Assembly (NCBI GenBank): GCA_025057155.1
Contig: JANWYD010000018.1
Coordinates: 1 to 64,000 of the forward strand
Source of the DNA: Chloroflexaceae bacterium
GTDB lineage: Bacteria; Chloroflexota; Chloroflexia; Chloroflexales; Chloroflexaceae
DNA: 64,000 nucleotides
Reading direction: 5' to 3'
Each line of letters starts with the position of its first letter. The first letter of the stretch is position 1. The position numbers and the translations under genes were made by a program. Below the pieces are notes generated by a model. That model did no database searches. It had not been told where the DNA came from and saw nothing but the letters and a program-made list of their open reading frames with translations. Positions 56,539 through 64,000 of this stretch are shown here, one piece after another.

Positions 56539-56559
56539 TGCTGTTCGGGACGATCGCCG

Positions 56560-56734
56560 AATCCGGCGGATTGAGGACCACGATTGGCGGCTCAGGTTCG
56601 GTATAGGCGTCCACGTAGCAGAACACGCCGCGGAAGCGAACGTCCAGGCGCGTATAGCGCCCGGCGAACTCCGCCGCGGCGACGTCGCGCAGCCGAGCTT
56701 CGGTGCGCCGCTTGACCGCCTCCGGAACCTTCAC
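56560..56734 (-). pseudogene. N-terminal fragment of a small conserved hypothetical protein
   Basis: Starts MKVPEAVKRRTEARLR and continues GRYTRLDVRFRGVFCYVDAY before losing protein character. From memory, this matches the beginning of a short conserved protein of Chloroflexi and related phyla. The remaining part overlaps the MaoC-like gene on the other strand and reads as unrelated sequence, so the gene is truncated. Confidence 0.5.
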
Positions 56735-57113
56735 GCCCCTCTGTCGGGGTCAGGCGCCCAGACGCCGCGCGGCATCGTTGAGTCTTTCTTCTTTGCTCGG
56801 GGTAGGCGGCTATCGGCCATGCTCGCTGGCTTCACCTTCCTCGCCGTGGTCCGAGGGTATGCGCGGGTCCAAGGAACCGCGCCAATGAGCTCGCCGCCCT
56901 CGCCCCGCGCCTCGCCGCAGCATCTGGCGAAGCCACCGAATCGCTTCGCCGAGACGCCGCGCCGCCTCGCCCGCCGCGGTCGCCCGGCGCTGCTGCGCGA
57001 TCTCACCGCGCCGGCGCCGCGGATCGTGGCGCTCGGCGAGCGCCGCGGGCAACCGGCGGTGGCGGCGCTGGCGCCGGCGATCGTGAAGACGGGGCGGTGC
57101 TGGGAGTGATATC
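56735..57113. other. Non-coding GC-rich stretch
   Basis: Open frames on both strands are Arg/Ala-rich and show no recognisable domain. Probably the remains of decayed genes. Nothing else seen. Confidence 0.4.
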
Positions 57114-57147
57114 CATTTTGGATTTTGGATTTTGGATTTTGAATTGA
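57114..57147. repeat. GATTTTGG heptamer repeat
   Basis: Four tandem GATTTTG units, fourth locus of the family at 10473, 20267 and 46165. Confidence 0.7.
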
Positions 57148-57322
57148 CGTATACGGCTCATCCTTGCCGTTCCCCGGCGCGCTCCACCGTCCATCTGCGC
57201 ACGTACCGCCCTTGCGCAGATCAGGCACAAACCCCTGCGGAGTTTTCACGCGCTCAGCGAGGGCTTATGAAGATTAAGAAAGGAATCCGATATATCACCA
57301 TCATCCCTCTGGCAGCATCACG

Positions 57323-57405
57323 CGCTGCGGGCTAAAGCCCTCGCTCAGGACCTGGAAGCCCCGCAGGGGCTTTCGTGACCTCAGGCAGGGCTTTAGCCCG
57401 CAGCG
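57323..57405. repeat. Long inverted repeat with GCTGCGGGCTAAAGCCC arms
   Basis: CGCTGCGGGCTAAAGCCCT (57323-57341) is a perfect inverted repeat of AGGGCTTTAGCCCGCAGCG (57387-57405). The interior contains a nested GAAGCCCC/GGGGCTTTC hairpin and CTCAGG repeats. Likely a cruciform-forming dispersed element. Confidence 0.8.
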
Positions 57406-57446
57406 TTCGGCGATACCGGAATATGTTCTTAACGTTCATCAGTGCT

Positions 57447-57540
57447 CTGTGAACTAAGTTTTTCGGTAACTCCGCCCCCTCCCCAACCCTCCCCCGCTGG
57501 GGGAGGGAGTCCGGCTCCTCCCCCCAACCTCCCACCAACG
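57447..57540. repeat. MITE-like element, partial copy
   Basis: One terminal arm (CTCTGTGAACTAAGTTTTTCGG) and the GC-rich core of the element at 44436 are present. The other arm is missing, the sequence passing into a second repeat family at 57573. Confidence 0.65.
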
Positions 57541-57572
57541 GGGAGAGGCGCCGCTCTTAAAGTGAGAAGGGG

Positions 57573-58017
57573 TTTTTGGCATTCCAATGCGCTTACGATC
57601 CTCACCCCTCGCCCCCTTCTCCCGCTCAGAGAGAGGGGGAATTTGGCGTCTCTGTGCCCCAAATGGGGGATGCGACGCGAGGATGCGCCGGAAAACTCTA
57701 CACATGAGAACCCGTTGGGGGAGGCGCCGGACTCCCTCCTCCAGCGGTTTAAGGGCGGACAGAACACCCGAGCGAACATCGCCGCTACCACATTGGGACG
57801 GCCCCGAGCACGGCGCTGGCCGCCCCTCTCCCGCGCGCGGGAGAGGGGGGCAGGGGGTTAGAGTGAAACGGCTCATCCCAACGCCATGAATCACATCTGC
57901 GCTCATGCGTTCTGTCTGCCCCTAAACGCTCAGGGAGAGAGAGGGAGTTGGGCGTCCCAATGCCCCGGATGGCGAATGCGACGCGAGGATGGGCCAAAAA
58001 ACCCTACGCCTGAGAGC
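57573..58017. repeat. Second MITE-like family, two tandem degenerate copies
   Basis: 57573-57715 and 57900-58017 share TTGGCGTC, GATGCGACGCGAGGATG and an end reading AAAACTCTACACATGAGAAC or AAAACCCTACGCCTGAGAGC with the better element at 61783. The unit GGCATTCCAATGCGCTTACGATCCTCACCCCT (given in parts) is nearly identical in the copies at 57577 and 61818. No gene lies in the 57148-58153 stretch. Confidence 0.7.
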
Positions 58018-58153
58018 TGACTAATCCCCCCTCTTCATTGTCGTCCACGCTCGCCCCTGACCGTCCAGCGAGCCTGGCTACAAAGATGGCTCCATGGCAA
58101 TGCGGCGCGGTGACCTTGACGATCTCCGCGCCGCATCAGAAAGCCTGAAAAGC

Positions 58154-58228
58154 TGGTGAGCCGGGTGGGAATCGAACCCACGACCCTCTGATTAAAAGTC
58201 AGGTGCTCTACCCCTGAGCTACCGGCCC
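58154..58228 (-). tRNA. tRNA-Lys (anticodon TTT)
   Basis: The minus strand gives a complete cloverleaf: acceptor GGGCCGG paired with CCGGCTC, D arm AGCTCAGGGGTAGAGC, anticodon arm CTGACTTTTAATCAG with TTT anticodon, T arm GTGGGTTCGATTCCCAC, and a genomically encoded CCA end. Confidence 0.97.
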
Positions 58229-58289
58229 ACTGGCATTATAGCTCAGGGACGCTGCGGCGTCAAAGCAATTGCCTGGAAAGTGGGTGCAC

Positions 58290-58395
58290 GTTTACCGCAT
58301 ATGTACTCGCTGCAGAGAGCGCCGAGGGTTGTAAAAAGCCAATTCTCCGAGCGCCCCTGCCTGCTCTGCGGTAAGTCTGAACACACACTCCTTAT
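58290..58395. repeat. Dispersed repeat related to 17508-17607
   Basis: Shares ACCGCA...CGCTGCAGAG, GTAAAAAGCCAA and CTGCTCTGCGGTAAGTC blocks with the sequence upstream of lysA. It lies between tRNA-Lys and the lipoprotein gene. Confidence 0.5.
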
Positions 58396-58488
58396 GATGC
58401 TATTGACACCCATCTTCATTCGCAATATAATGGCCTAGCATTCGATGAATAATTACGATATTTACCTGGATTTAAAACTACCTTAATC

Positions 58489-58935
58489 ATGCGCCTGTTA
58501 TTACTGGCCGCTTTAATCTTGATGAGCGTCTTTGCGTTCACCGGGTGTGGCAGGGTCCCGCAAGGTGGCGCGCCAGCGCCGACAGCTTCGCCGGTCACGC
58601 CGACGATACCGCCGGGCGGCGCCACAGGCGATACGGACAAAGGCGGGCCGTCGGCCTGTCCGCGGCTAGATCCGGTCCTCTACGCCCTCACCACGGCAAA
58701 CGATCCCGCAGCCGTCGCCGCTGCATCGAATATCCCCTATGATCAGGGCCGGGTGCTCGTCTTTGTTACTGTTACCGCCTCGGTGGATTTTGACCAGTAT
58801 GACGCAACCCTTACCGCCCAGACCGATCAGTTGGCGCAGGCGCTTGTACCCCTGAGCGAACTTTGCCGTCTGGCGAATGATCCGAACGTTGCTGCTGTGC
58901 GTCCTCCCGATATGGCTGCTCCAACACGTCCGTAA
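58489..58935 (+). CDS. Lipoprotein resembling a subtilase prodomain
   Basis: 148 residues. Lipobox FAFTGC (Cys about 20) and a Pro/Thr-rich linker precede a domain of about 85 residues. The domain ends LCRLANDPNVAAVRPPDMAA, which parallels the propeptide of the neighbouring subtilase (LRALAADPAIAYVRRPDY); VLVFVTVTASVDFDQYD is also alike in layout to its VEVVAEVDAANVAAAQ. It may therefore be a stand-alone inhibitor- or chaperone-like prodomain, tethered to the membrane. This rests on eye alignment of short segments. Preceded by no strong Shine-Dalgarno. Confidence 0.6.
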   Translation: MRLLLLAALILMSVFAFTGCGRVPQGGAPAPTASPVTPTIPPGGATGDTDKGGPSACPRLDPVLYALTTANDPAAVAAASNIPYDQGRVLVFVTVTASVDFDQYDATLTAQTDQLAQALVPLSELCRLANDPNVAAVRPPDMAAPTRP

Positions 58936-59121
58936 GCTGCTTCATCTCATCCCATCTGGCAGAAAAACGAGGAATATCTGATTCTCTTTGCGTCCACCTG
59001 CGGGTTGTGCTGCGACACGCCCCTGGTGGCGGGTCCTGGATAACCCGGGTTTCCCGCTGCGGTCTGCTGCGGGCTTTACGCTATTCCTGAGCAAGTATGT
59101 CCTGGAAAAGGAGGAACGGTA

Positions 59122-60957
59122 ATGGCACGCTTGCTGGGGGGGACCGGAAGAAGAGCAGTCAGGCTGCTGGCGGTCTTTGTGCCTGTGCTGACGCTGGCGA
59201 GCCAGCTTCTGGCCCAGGGGAGCCAGCCGCCCGTTTCGCTTGATACCACCACGCTGGCGACTATTATCCCCGATCATTTCAGCTTCGACCCGGCTGAGGA
59301 ACCGGATGCCAGGTCGGCTCGCGATCCGAACCTTGACTCGGCGCTGGCGACGCTCGCCGACGCGGGCGCCACCGGCGCGGCTCTGGCGAGCATGGCCGAG
59401 GCCGCCGGGCTGAAGGTTGACGGCGACCTGGTCGAAGTCGTAGCCGAAGTAGACGCGGCGAACGTCGCCGCCGCTCAGCAGGCGATCCAGGCCGTTGGCG
59501 GGCGGGTGGTCTATACCAGCATGGATAACACCCAGATCCAGGCCCTGGCGCCGGTCGGCGCCCTGCGCGCCCTGGCCGCCGATCCGGCTATCGCCTACGT
59601 GCGTCGCCCCGATTACCTGACGACCTTTGGTGAACTGCAGGCCGGGGCGCGGACGACCGTGGGCGTGACTCACACGAATGCCGCTGCCTGGCACAACGCT
59701 GGCTTTCGCGGCGCCGGGGTGCGCATTGCGGTGATTGATGGCGGCTTTCAAGGCTATACCACCCTGCTTGGCACCGATCTGCCCGCCAGCGTAGTGGCGC
59801 AGAACTTCGCCTCGACCGGCGATATCGGCGGCGGCACCCCCCACGGCACCGCCTGCGCCGAGATCATCTACGACATGGCCCCGCAGTCGAGCCTGTACCT
59901 GCTGCGCATTGCCACGGCTCTGGATTTGCAACGCGCGGTGACTTATGCCATTCAGAACGGCATCCAGGTGATCTCTTCCTCGATCGGCTTCTACAACCTG
60001 GGGCCAGGCGATGGCACGGGCTTTCTGGCCAGCGAGGTGGCGCGGGCGCGCAGTGCCGGCATCGTCTGGGTGACCGCCGCCGGCAATCAGCGCCTGGAGC
60101 ACTGGGGTGGAACCTTTGCTGATGCGGACTCCGATGGCGCGCACGAATTTGCCTCCGGCGTCGAGATCAACTGCATTGCCCCTCAACCAGGTGGCGAGTG
60201 TGCGGCGATCCCTTCCGGCTACGCTTTGAGGGCCTTTCTCCGCTGGGATAACTGGGCCCCGCCAGTGAACCAGGATTATGACCTGGCGATCGTGCGCTGG
60301 AACGGTAGCGCCTGGCAGCGCGTCAGCACTGGAGGCGACAGCTTTCAAAATGGCGGCGCGAACCAGCGGCCAACCGAGTTCGCGGTTGCGCAAACCTCGG
60401 GCGCCGCAACCGCCTACGGCGTGGTCATTCAACGTTACCGGGCCACCCGCGCGGATGTGAACTTCAACCTGTTTGTAGCTAACGTTCCCGCCCTGCGCCT
60501 GAACGTTCCCGCGCGGAGCCTGAGCGATCTCGCCGACTCGCCCGGGGCGATCACCGTGGCCGCGCTGGATGCGCGCAATCCCTTCCCCCAGGAGCCGTAC
60601 AGCTCGGAAGGGCCGACCAACGGCCCGGGCGGCACGCTGAATGGCGGCCTGCTCAAGCCGGATCTGGCGGCGTTTGCCAATGTTGACACTCGCGCCTACG
60701 GCACAACCCCGGGCCAGCAGTTCAATGGCACGTCGTCGGCCACGCCGCACGTCGCCGGGGCCGCCGCGCTGGTGCGCGGCGCCCTGTCTGGCTATACTCC
60801 CGCGCAGGTCGCCTACTTTCTGACCAGCCGGGCGATTGATATGGGGCCGCCTGGCCGGGATACGCGCTTTGGTCACGGGCGTCTCTGGCTGGGCGATCCG
60901 AGCAACACAGCGCCGCCGCCTTCCCTCGAGGTCTACCTGCCAAGGTTGCAACGGTAG
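59122..60957 (+). CDS. Secreted subtilisin-like serine peptidase (S8)
   Basis: 611 residues. Signal peptide to about 35, then a propeptide (about 80-170, ending IAYVRRPDYLTTF). Catalytic Asp in VRIAVIDGGFQG (about 205), His in GGTPHGTACAEII (about 237) and Ser in FNGTSSATPHVAGAAAL (about 534). A 150-residue insertion between His and Ser includes two Cys (INCIAPQPGGECAAI) likely bridged, and a beta-sandwich-like piece (YDLAIVRWNGSAWQRV). The protein ends EVYLPRLQR, a C-terminal motif shared in type with the FG-GAP protein. AGGAG precedes the ATG. Confidence 0.93.
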   Translation: MARLLGGTGRRAVRLLAVFVPVLTLASQLLAQGSQPPVSLDTTTLATIIPDHFSFDPAEEPDARSARDPNLDSALATLADAGATGAALASMAEAAGLKVDGDLVEVVAEVDAANVAAAQQAIQAVGGRVVYTSMDNTQIQALAPVGALRALAADPAIAYVRRPDYLTTFGELQAGARTTVGVTHTNAAAWHNAGFRGAGVRIAVIDGGFQGYTTLLGTDLPASVVAQNFASTGDIGGGTPHGTACAEIIYDMAPQSSLYLLRIATALDLQRAVTYAIQNGIQVISSSIGFYNLGPGDGTGFLASEVARARSAGIVWVTAAGNQRLEHWGGTFADADSDGAHEFASGVEINCIAPQPGGECAAIPSGYALRAFLRWDNWAPPVNQDYDLAIVRWNGSAWQRVSTGGDSFQNGGANQRPTEFAVAQTSGAATAYGVVIQRYRATRADVNFNLFVANVPALRLNVPARSLSDLADSPGAITVAALDARNPFPQEPYSSEGPTNGPGGTLNGGLLKPDLAAFANVDTRAYGTTPGQQFNGTSSATPHVAGAAALVRGALSGYTPAQVAYFLTSRAIDMGPPGRDTRFGHGRLWLGDPSNTAPPPSLEVYLPRLQR

Positions 60958-60966
60958 GTAGAGACG

Positions 60967-61001
60967 GCCCGGCGGGTGGTCTCTACGACCACCCGCCGGG
61001 C
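60967..61001 (+). terminator. Hairpin after the subtilase gene
   Basis: GCCCGGCGGGTGGT-CTCTACG-ACCACCCGCCGGGC, a perfect 14-bp stem, nine bases after the stop codon. Lacks a strong U-tract. Confidence 0.7.
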
Positions 61002-61137
61002 GACGTTTCCCGATGTGCGGGGCGGATTTCACCACGCCCGTATGCCAGCGGCGATGCCATGTTCCGCCGCACACCCGCCAGATTGGTCGCATCATCTTTC
61101 GCCAGGTCGTGTATACTCTCTACATACCGGCAAGTTC

Positions 61138-61176
61138 AGTTGGTGGGAGGGCCGCAGCGAGCGAAGCCCTCCCAAC
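61138..61176. repeat. Inverted repeat GTTGGTGGGAGGGC...GCCCTCCCAAC
   Basis: A GC-rich hairpin with an 11-bp stem and one extra bases pair in the 60958-61343 gap; one GGGGAAACCTGGTTTCC palindrome follows at 61193. No gene is seen in the gap. Confidence 0.55.
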
Positions 61177-61343
61177 CGTCAGGCGGGGGTATGGGGAAAC
61201 CTGGTTTCCTCGCCTTCCAACCGGTGGCGGGGCTTCCTGGCACCGTGGTGGGCCAGGGCGCCGGGAAGCCCCCTTTCCCCGCGTTCACGTTGGTGATGCG
61301 CGGCGCGGCCGCGCGAGTGGCTGGCATCTAGAAGGAGTGAGGC

Positions 61344-61625
61344 ATGGCCCGGCTCAGTGAGGAGGAGATTACGGCGCGACTGGAGGGGCTGAGTGGCTGG
61401 ACGCGCCGTGGCGAGAAGATCGTGAAGACCTACAAACTGCCGACCTTCCCGGCAGCGATTGCCTTCGTGGTTGAGGTTGGCTTTCTGGCCGAGGCCGCCG
61501 GCCATCATCCCGATGTGGATATCCGCTACAACAAAGTGACGCTGGCGTTGACCACCCACGATGCCGGCGGGTTGACGGAGAAGGATTTCCAACTGGCCGC
61601 TGCCGCCGATGAGGCGATGGGGTAG
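61344..61625 (+). CDS. Pterin-4a-carbinolamine dehydratase
   Basis: 93 residues covering the whole PCD/DCoH fold: LEGLSGWTRRGEKIVKTYKL, FPAAIAFVVEVGFLAEAAGHHPD with the catalytic His pair, VDIRYNKVTLALTTHDAGGLT with the third His, and a final DFQLAAAADE helix. Dehydrates 4a-hydroxytetrahydropterin. AAGGAG lies eight bases before the ATG. No phenylalanine hydroxylase gene is in the window, so a moonlighting or cofactor-recycling role is open. Confidence 0.95.
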   Translation: MARLSEEEITARLEGLSGWTRRGEKIVKTYKLPTFPAAIAFVVEVGFLAEAAGHHPDVDIRYNKVTLALTTHDAGGLTEKDFQLAAAADEAMG

Positions 61626-61782
61626 GAAGTAGAGCGCCGTCGCAGCAGGAGGTGGCGTGGGCGGGCTTCGCCCTTCGGGACCTTCCCATCAGGCAGAGGC
61701 GTGGGGAACACCGGGTTCCCTACCCTCCTCCAGGCGACGCTGGGGCCGCCAGGCATCCCTGACGGTAGGGGCATGGGGAGCC

Positions 61783-61956
61783 TTCTCAGGTGTAGGGTTT
61801 TTCGAGGGAGAAGGGGTTTTCGGCGTTCCAATGCGCTTACGATCCTCACCCCTCCGCCCCCCGCTCCCGCGCGCGGGAGAGGGGGAGTTGGGCGTCCCAA
61901 TGCCCCGGATGGCGCATGCGACGCGAGCATGCGCCGGAAAACCCTACACCTGAGAA
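61783..61956. repeat. Second MITE-like family, complete copy
   Basis: 174 bases bounded by terminal inverted repeats TTCTCAGGTGTAGGGTTTTT and AAAACCCTACACCTGAGAA. The interior has GCTCCCGCGCGCGGGAG and GGCGCATGCGACGCGAGCATGCGCC hairpins. Related copies at 57573-58017. It lies in the 61626-62089 gap, which otherwise holds degenerate GGGGAACCCTGGTTTCCCC palindromes. Confidence 0.8.
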
Positions 61957-62089
61957 CATGGGGAACCCTGGGTCACCCACCCTCCTGCAGGCAACGACGA
62001 GGCCGCCAGACGCCCCCGGCGGCAGGGGCGTGGGGAACCCTGGTTTCCCCATCTCCTTCACGCCGGGACGCGCCGCAGGATTACGCGCA

Positions 62090-62827
62090 ATGGCCGAAAT
62101 TGACGGGATCTTTTACGCCCAACGCGGGCAAGGAACGCCGGTCATCTTGCTCCACGGGGCCGGGGGCACGCACCGCCACTGGGGCGAATTGTTCGCCCCC
62201 CTGGGCGCCACGGCGCGGCTGATCGCCCCGGATCTGCCCGGCCACGGGCGCTCGGCGCCGCCGGGGTATACCACCATCGCCGGGTATGCCGGGGTCGCCC
62301 TGCGCCTGCTTGATGCGCTGGGCCTTGACCGGGCCGTGCTCGCCGGTCACTCGATGGGCGCCGCGGCGGCCCTCGAGGCGGCCCTGGCCGCGCCGGATCG
62401 GGTGCGCGGCCTGGCGCTGATCGGCGCCAGCGCCCGCCTGCGGGTGGCCCCGGAGTTGCTCCAGGGGCTTGCCACTTATCCCGACGCGGCCATTGAATTG
62501 CTGGTCCAGTTGATCTACCCCGGAGCAGCGGCGCACCTGCGCGCCCCGGCGGCCGCCGAGTTCCGGCAGTGCGACCCGGCGGTGCTGCAGGGCGATTTCG
62601 CCGCCTGCGATGGCTGGGACGCGCGCCCGCGCCTGGGGACGCTGCGCCTCCCCGCGCTGGTGATCTGCGGCGAGGCCGACCGGATGACGCCCCCGAAGCT
62701 GGCCCGCGAGTTGCAGTCCCTGCTCGACGCCGACCTGGTCATGCTGCCGGGCGTCGGGCACATGCCAATGCTCGAGGCCCCCGCGGCCACCGCCGCGGCG
62801 CTCCTCACGTGGCTGGAACGCCTGTAG
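62090..62827 (+). CDS. Alpha/beta-fold hydrolase
   Basis: 245 residues. The oxyanion HGAGGTHRHW segment, the nucleophile Ser in LAGHSMGAAAALE, the acid Asp in VICGEADRMTPP and the His in LPGVGHMPMLEAP give a full triad. Cytoplasmic; related to esterases and MhpC/BioH-type enzymes, substrate unknown. The start is set at ATG 62090 (MAEIDGIFYAQ); the upstream open frame is repeat DNA read as protein. Confidence 0.9.
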   Translation: MAEIDGIFYAQRGQGTPVILLHGAGGTHRHWGELFAPLGATARLIAPDLPGHGRSAPPGYTTIAGYAGVALRLLDALGLDRAVLAGHSMGAAAALEAALAAPDRVRGLALIGASARLRVAPELLQGLATYPDAAIELLVQLIYPGAAAHLRAPAAAEFRQCDPAVLQGDFAACDGWDARPRLGTLRLPALVICGEADRMTPPKLARELQSLLDADLVMLPGVGHMPMLEAPAATAAALLTWLERL

Positions 62828-62849
62828 GGGCCGCTGGCGCGCCAGCGGC

Positions 62850-62960
62850 GGGGACGCGCGGAAACCGGATTGCCCCGCCCTCCTCCAAGCGGCGCTGGGG
62901 CCGCCTGGCGCCCCAACCGGCAGGGGCGCGGGGCAACCCGGTTGCCCCGTATTCACATCA
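62850..62960. repeat. Palindrome pair downstream of the hydrolase
   Basis: GCGGAAACCGGATTGCCCCG and GGGGCAACCCGGTTGCCCCG, members of the GGGGAAACC...GGTTTCCCC family, between convergent genes. Confidence 0.65.
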
Positions 62961-62964
62961 AAGA

Positions 62965-64000
62965 TCACTTCCCAATACAGAACCGCGAAAAAATCACATC
63001 GAGCAGGTCATCGCCCACGGTCTCGCCGGTAATCTCGCCGAGGGCGTTGAGGGCCGCGGTCAGGTCGCCGCCGATGAGATCGGTGGGATGCCCGGCTTCC
63101 CACCCCTCCAGGGCGGCGCGGAGGTGCTCTTCGGCGCGACGCAGGGCGTCGCGGTGACGCGGGTTGCTGACCAGGCGGGCCTCGGCGGCGGCGGGCGGCA
63201 CGCTGCCCAGGAGCGCGGCGGCCACGGCCCGGGCCAGGTCCGCAATGCCTGCGCCGGTGCGCGCCGAGGTGGCAACGCTGCCTAGCAGCCGCGGATGGGC
63301 GAATGGCGTCTCGGGTGAACCATCCGCCGCGGAGCGAGCGTCAATCTTGTTCCACACCAGGATGGTCGGTTTCTCCACGGTAAGTCCGGCGATCTCGGCG
63401 TCGCCCGAAGTGAGGGGCTGCGCCGCGTCGAGCACCAGCAGCGCCAGGTCGGCGCTGTCAAGGGCCGCTCGCGCCCGCTCGATGCCCAGTCGCTCGACCG
63501 GGTCGGCGCTCTCATGGATGCCTGCGGTGTCCACCAAGGTCACCGGAATGCCTTCCAGGTTGGCCGTCTCTTCCAGCGTGTCGCGGGTGGTGCCGGGAAC
63601 GGGCGTGACGATGGCCCGGTCGGCGCGCAGCAGGGCGTTGAGCAGGCTGGACTTGCCGACATTGGGCCGGCCTACGATGGCCACCCGCGCCCCCTGGCGG
63701 TAGATGATGCCCTGCTCGGCTCCGGCCAGCAGACGCTCCACGGTGGCCAGACTGGCGCGCAGGGATGGGCCGAGGTCCTGCGGTTCAACCTCGTCTTCGG
63801 GAAAATCCACCACCACGGTAACGTAGGCCAGACACTCCAGCAGGGCCGCGCGGACGCCGCGCACCTCGCGGGCGAGCCAGCCCCCTAACTGGGCCTGGGC
63901 CAGAGCCAGCCCGGCGGCGGTGCGGGCGCGGATCACGTCGAGGGTGGCCTCGGCCTGCGAGAGATCGATCCGCCCGTTGAGAAAAGCGCGCAGAGTGAAC
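62965..64000 (-). CDS. mnmE: tRNA modification GTPase MnmE, partial (runs off the window)
   Basis: With MnmG, makes the 5-carboxymethylaminomethyl modification at U34 of tRNAs. Only the C-terminal about 345 residues are inside the window: FTLRAFLNGRIDLSQAEA at the edge, the inserted G domain with P-loop GRPNVGKSSLLNALL, PGTTRDTLEE, DTAGIHES and NKID, and the hallmark C-terminus DDLLDVIFSRFCIGK with the essential Cys. The frame is open to base 64000, so the start lies outside. Confidence 0.96.
   Translation of the reverse strand, partial: FTLRAFLNGRIDLSQAEATLDVIRARTAAGLALAQAQLGGWLAREVRGVRAALLECLAYVTVVVDFPEDEVEPQDLGPSLRASLATVERLLAGAEQGIIYRQGARVAIVGRPNVGKSSLLNALLRADRAIVTPVPGTTRDTLEETANLEGIPVTLVDTAGIHESADPVERLGIERARAALDSADLALLVLDAAQPLTSGDAEIAGLTVEKPTILVWNKIDARSAADGSPETPFAHPRLLGSVATSARTGAGIADLARAVAAALLGSVPPAAAEARLVSNPRHRDALRRAEEHLRAALEGWEAGHPTDLIGGDLTAALNALGEITGETVGDDLLDVIFSRFCIGK

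Noticed and set aside
56810-57109. Overlapping frames on both strands between the truncated hypothetical gene and the heptamer repeat
   Set aside because: Low-complexity Arg/Ala sequence with no motif; left as non-coding.

Overview
The window reads as a GC-rich chromosomal segment from a member of the Chloroflexi, most likely class Chloroflexia (Roseiflexus/Chloroflexus-like). This is inferred from the gene set (a seven-subunit nuo block, S/T kinases with divergent catalytic motifs, secreted proteins carrying PETGH-type repeats and LPLV(V/M)R-type C-termini) and from dense families of short palindromes such as GGGGAAACCTGGTTTCCCC. No database search was possible, so taxonomy and family calls rest on motif recognition.

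Layout. 1-8026: nuoABCDEFG on the minus strand, driven by a perfect TTGACA-N16-TATAAT promoter, with a MITE-like element between nuoD and nuoE. 8.6-16.1 kb: isocitrate dehydrogenase fused to two CBS domains, tgt, a secreted seven-bladed FG-GAP protein and a DUF445 membrane protein. 16.2-22.2 kb: lysA, an HD hydrolase, a secreted GH99-like protein, and a NarL-type two-component pair with a small membrane protein. 22.2-34.0 kb: an operon of M16C peptidase, a CPBP-like membrane protein lacking its catalytic residues and an MFS transporter; a homoserine-kinase-like phosphotransferase; an S/T kinase; a secreted glycosidase. 34.2-39.2 kb: an acyl-CoA-binding protein, an M16 processing peptidase, CIRCE-controlled groESL and sppA.

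40.1-46.3 kb is a zinc-homeostasis locus: a Fur/Zur regulator divergent from a zinc-ribbon protein, a COG0523 GTPase with a His-rich loop, a second Fur-family protein, and ZnuA, ZnuC and ZnuB, ending in a strong terminator. A 7-5-7 inverted repeat in the divergent promoter looks like the Zur operator. ZnuA carries an unusual inserted domain of about 140 residues flanked by His clusters.

47.2-57.4 kb is a decaying accessory region. It holds a transmembrane protein with a GDKIVVGDV-type tail, a secreted repeat protein split by one missing base, a TPR-CHAT protease with a nonsense codon and lost N-terminus, remnants of alkD, radC and a transposase, a frameshifted MaoC-like gene next to an intact marR, and several dispersed repeat families. 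57.4-64.0 kb holds two MITE-like families, tRNA-Lys, a lipoprotein resembling a subtilase prodomain beside a secreted subtilase, a pterin dehydratase, an alpha/beta hydrolase and the 3' part of mnmE, which runs off the window.
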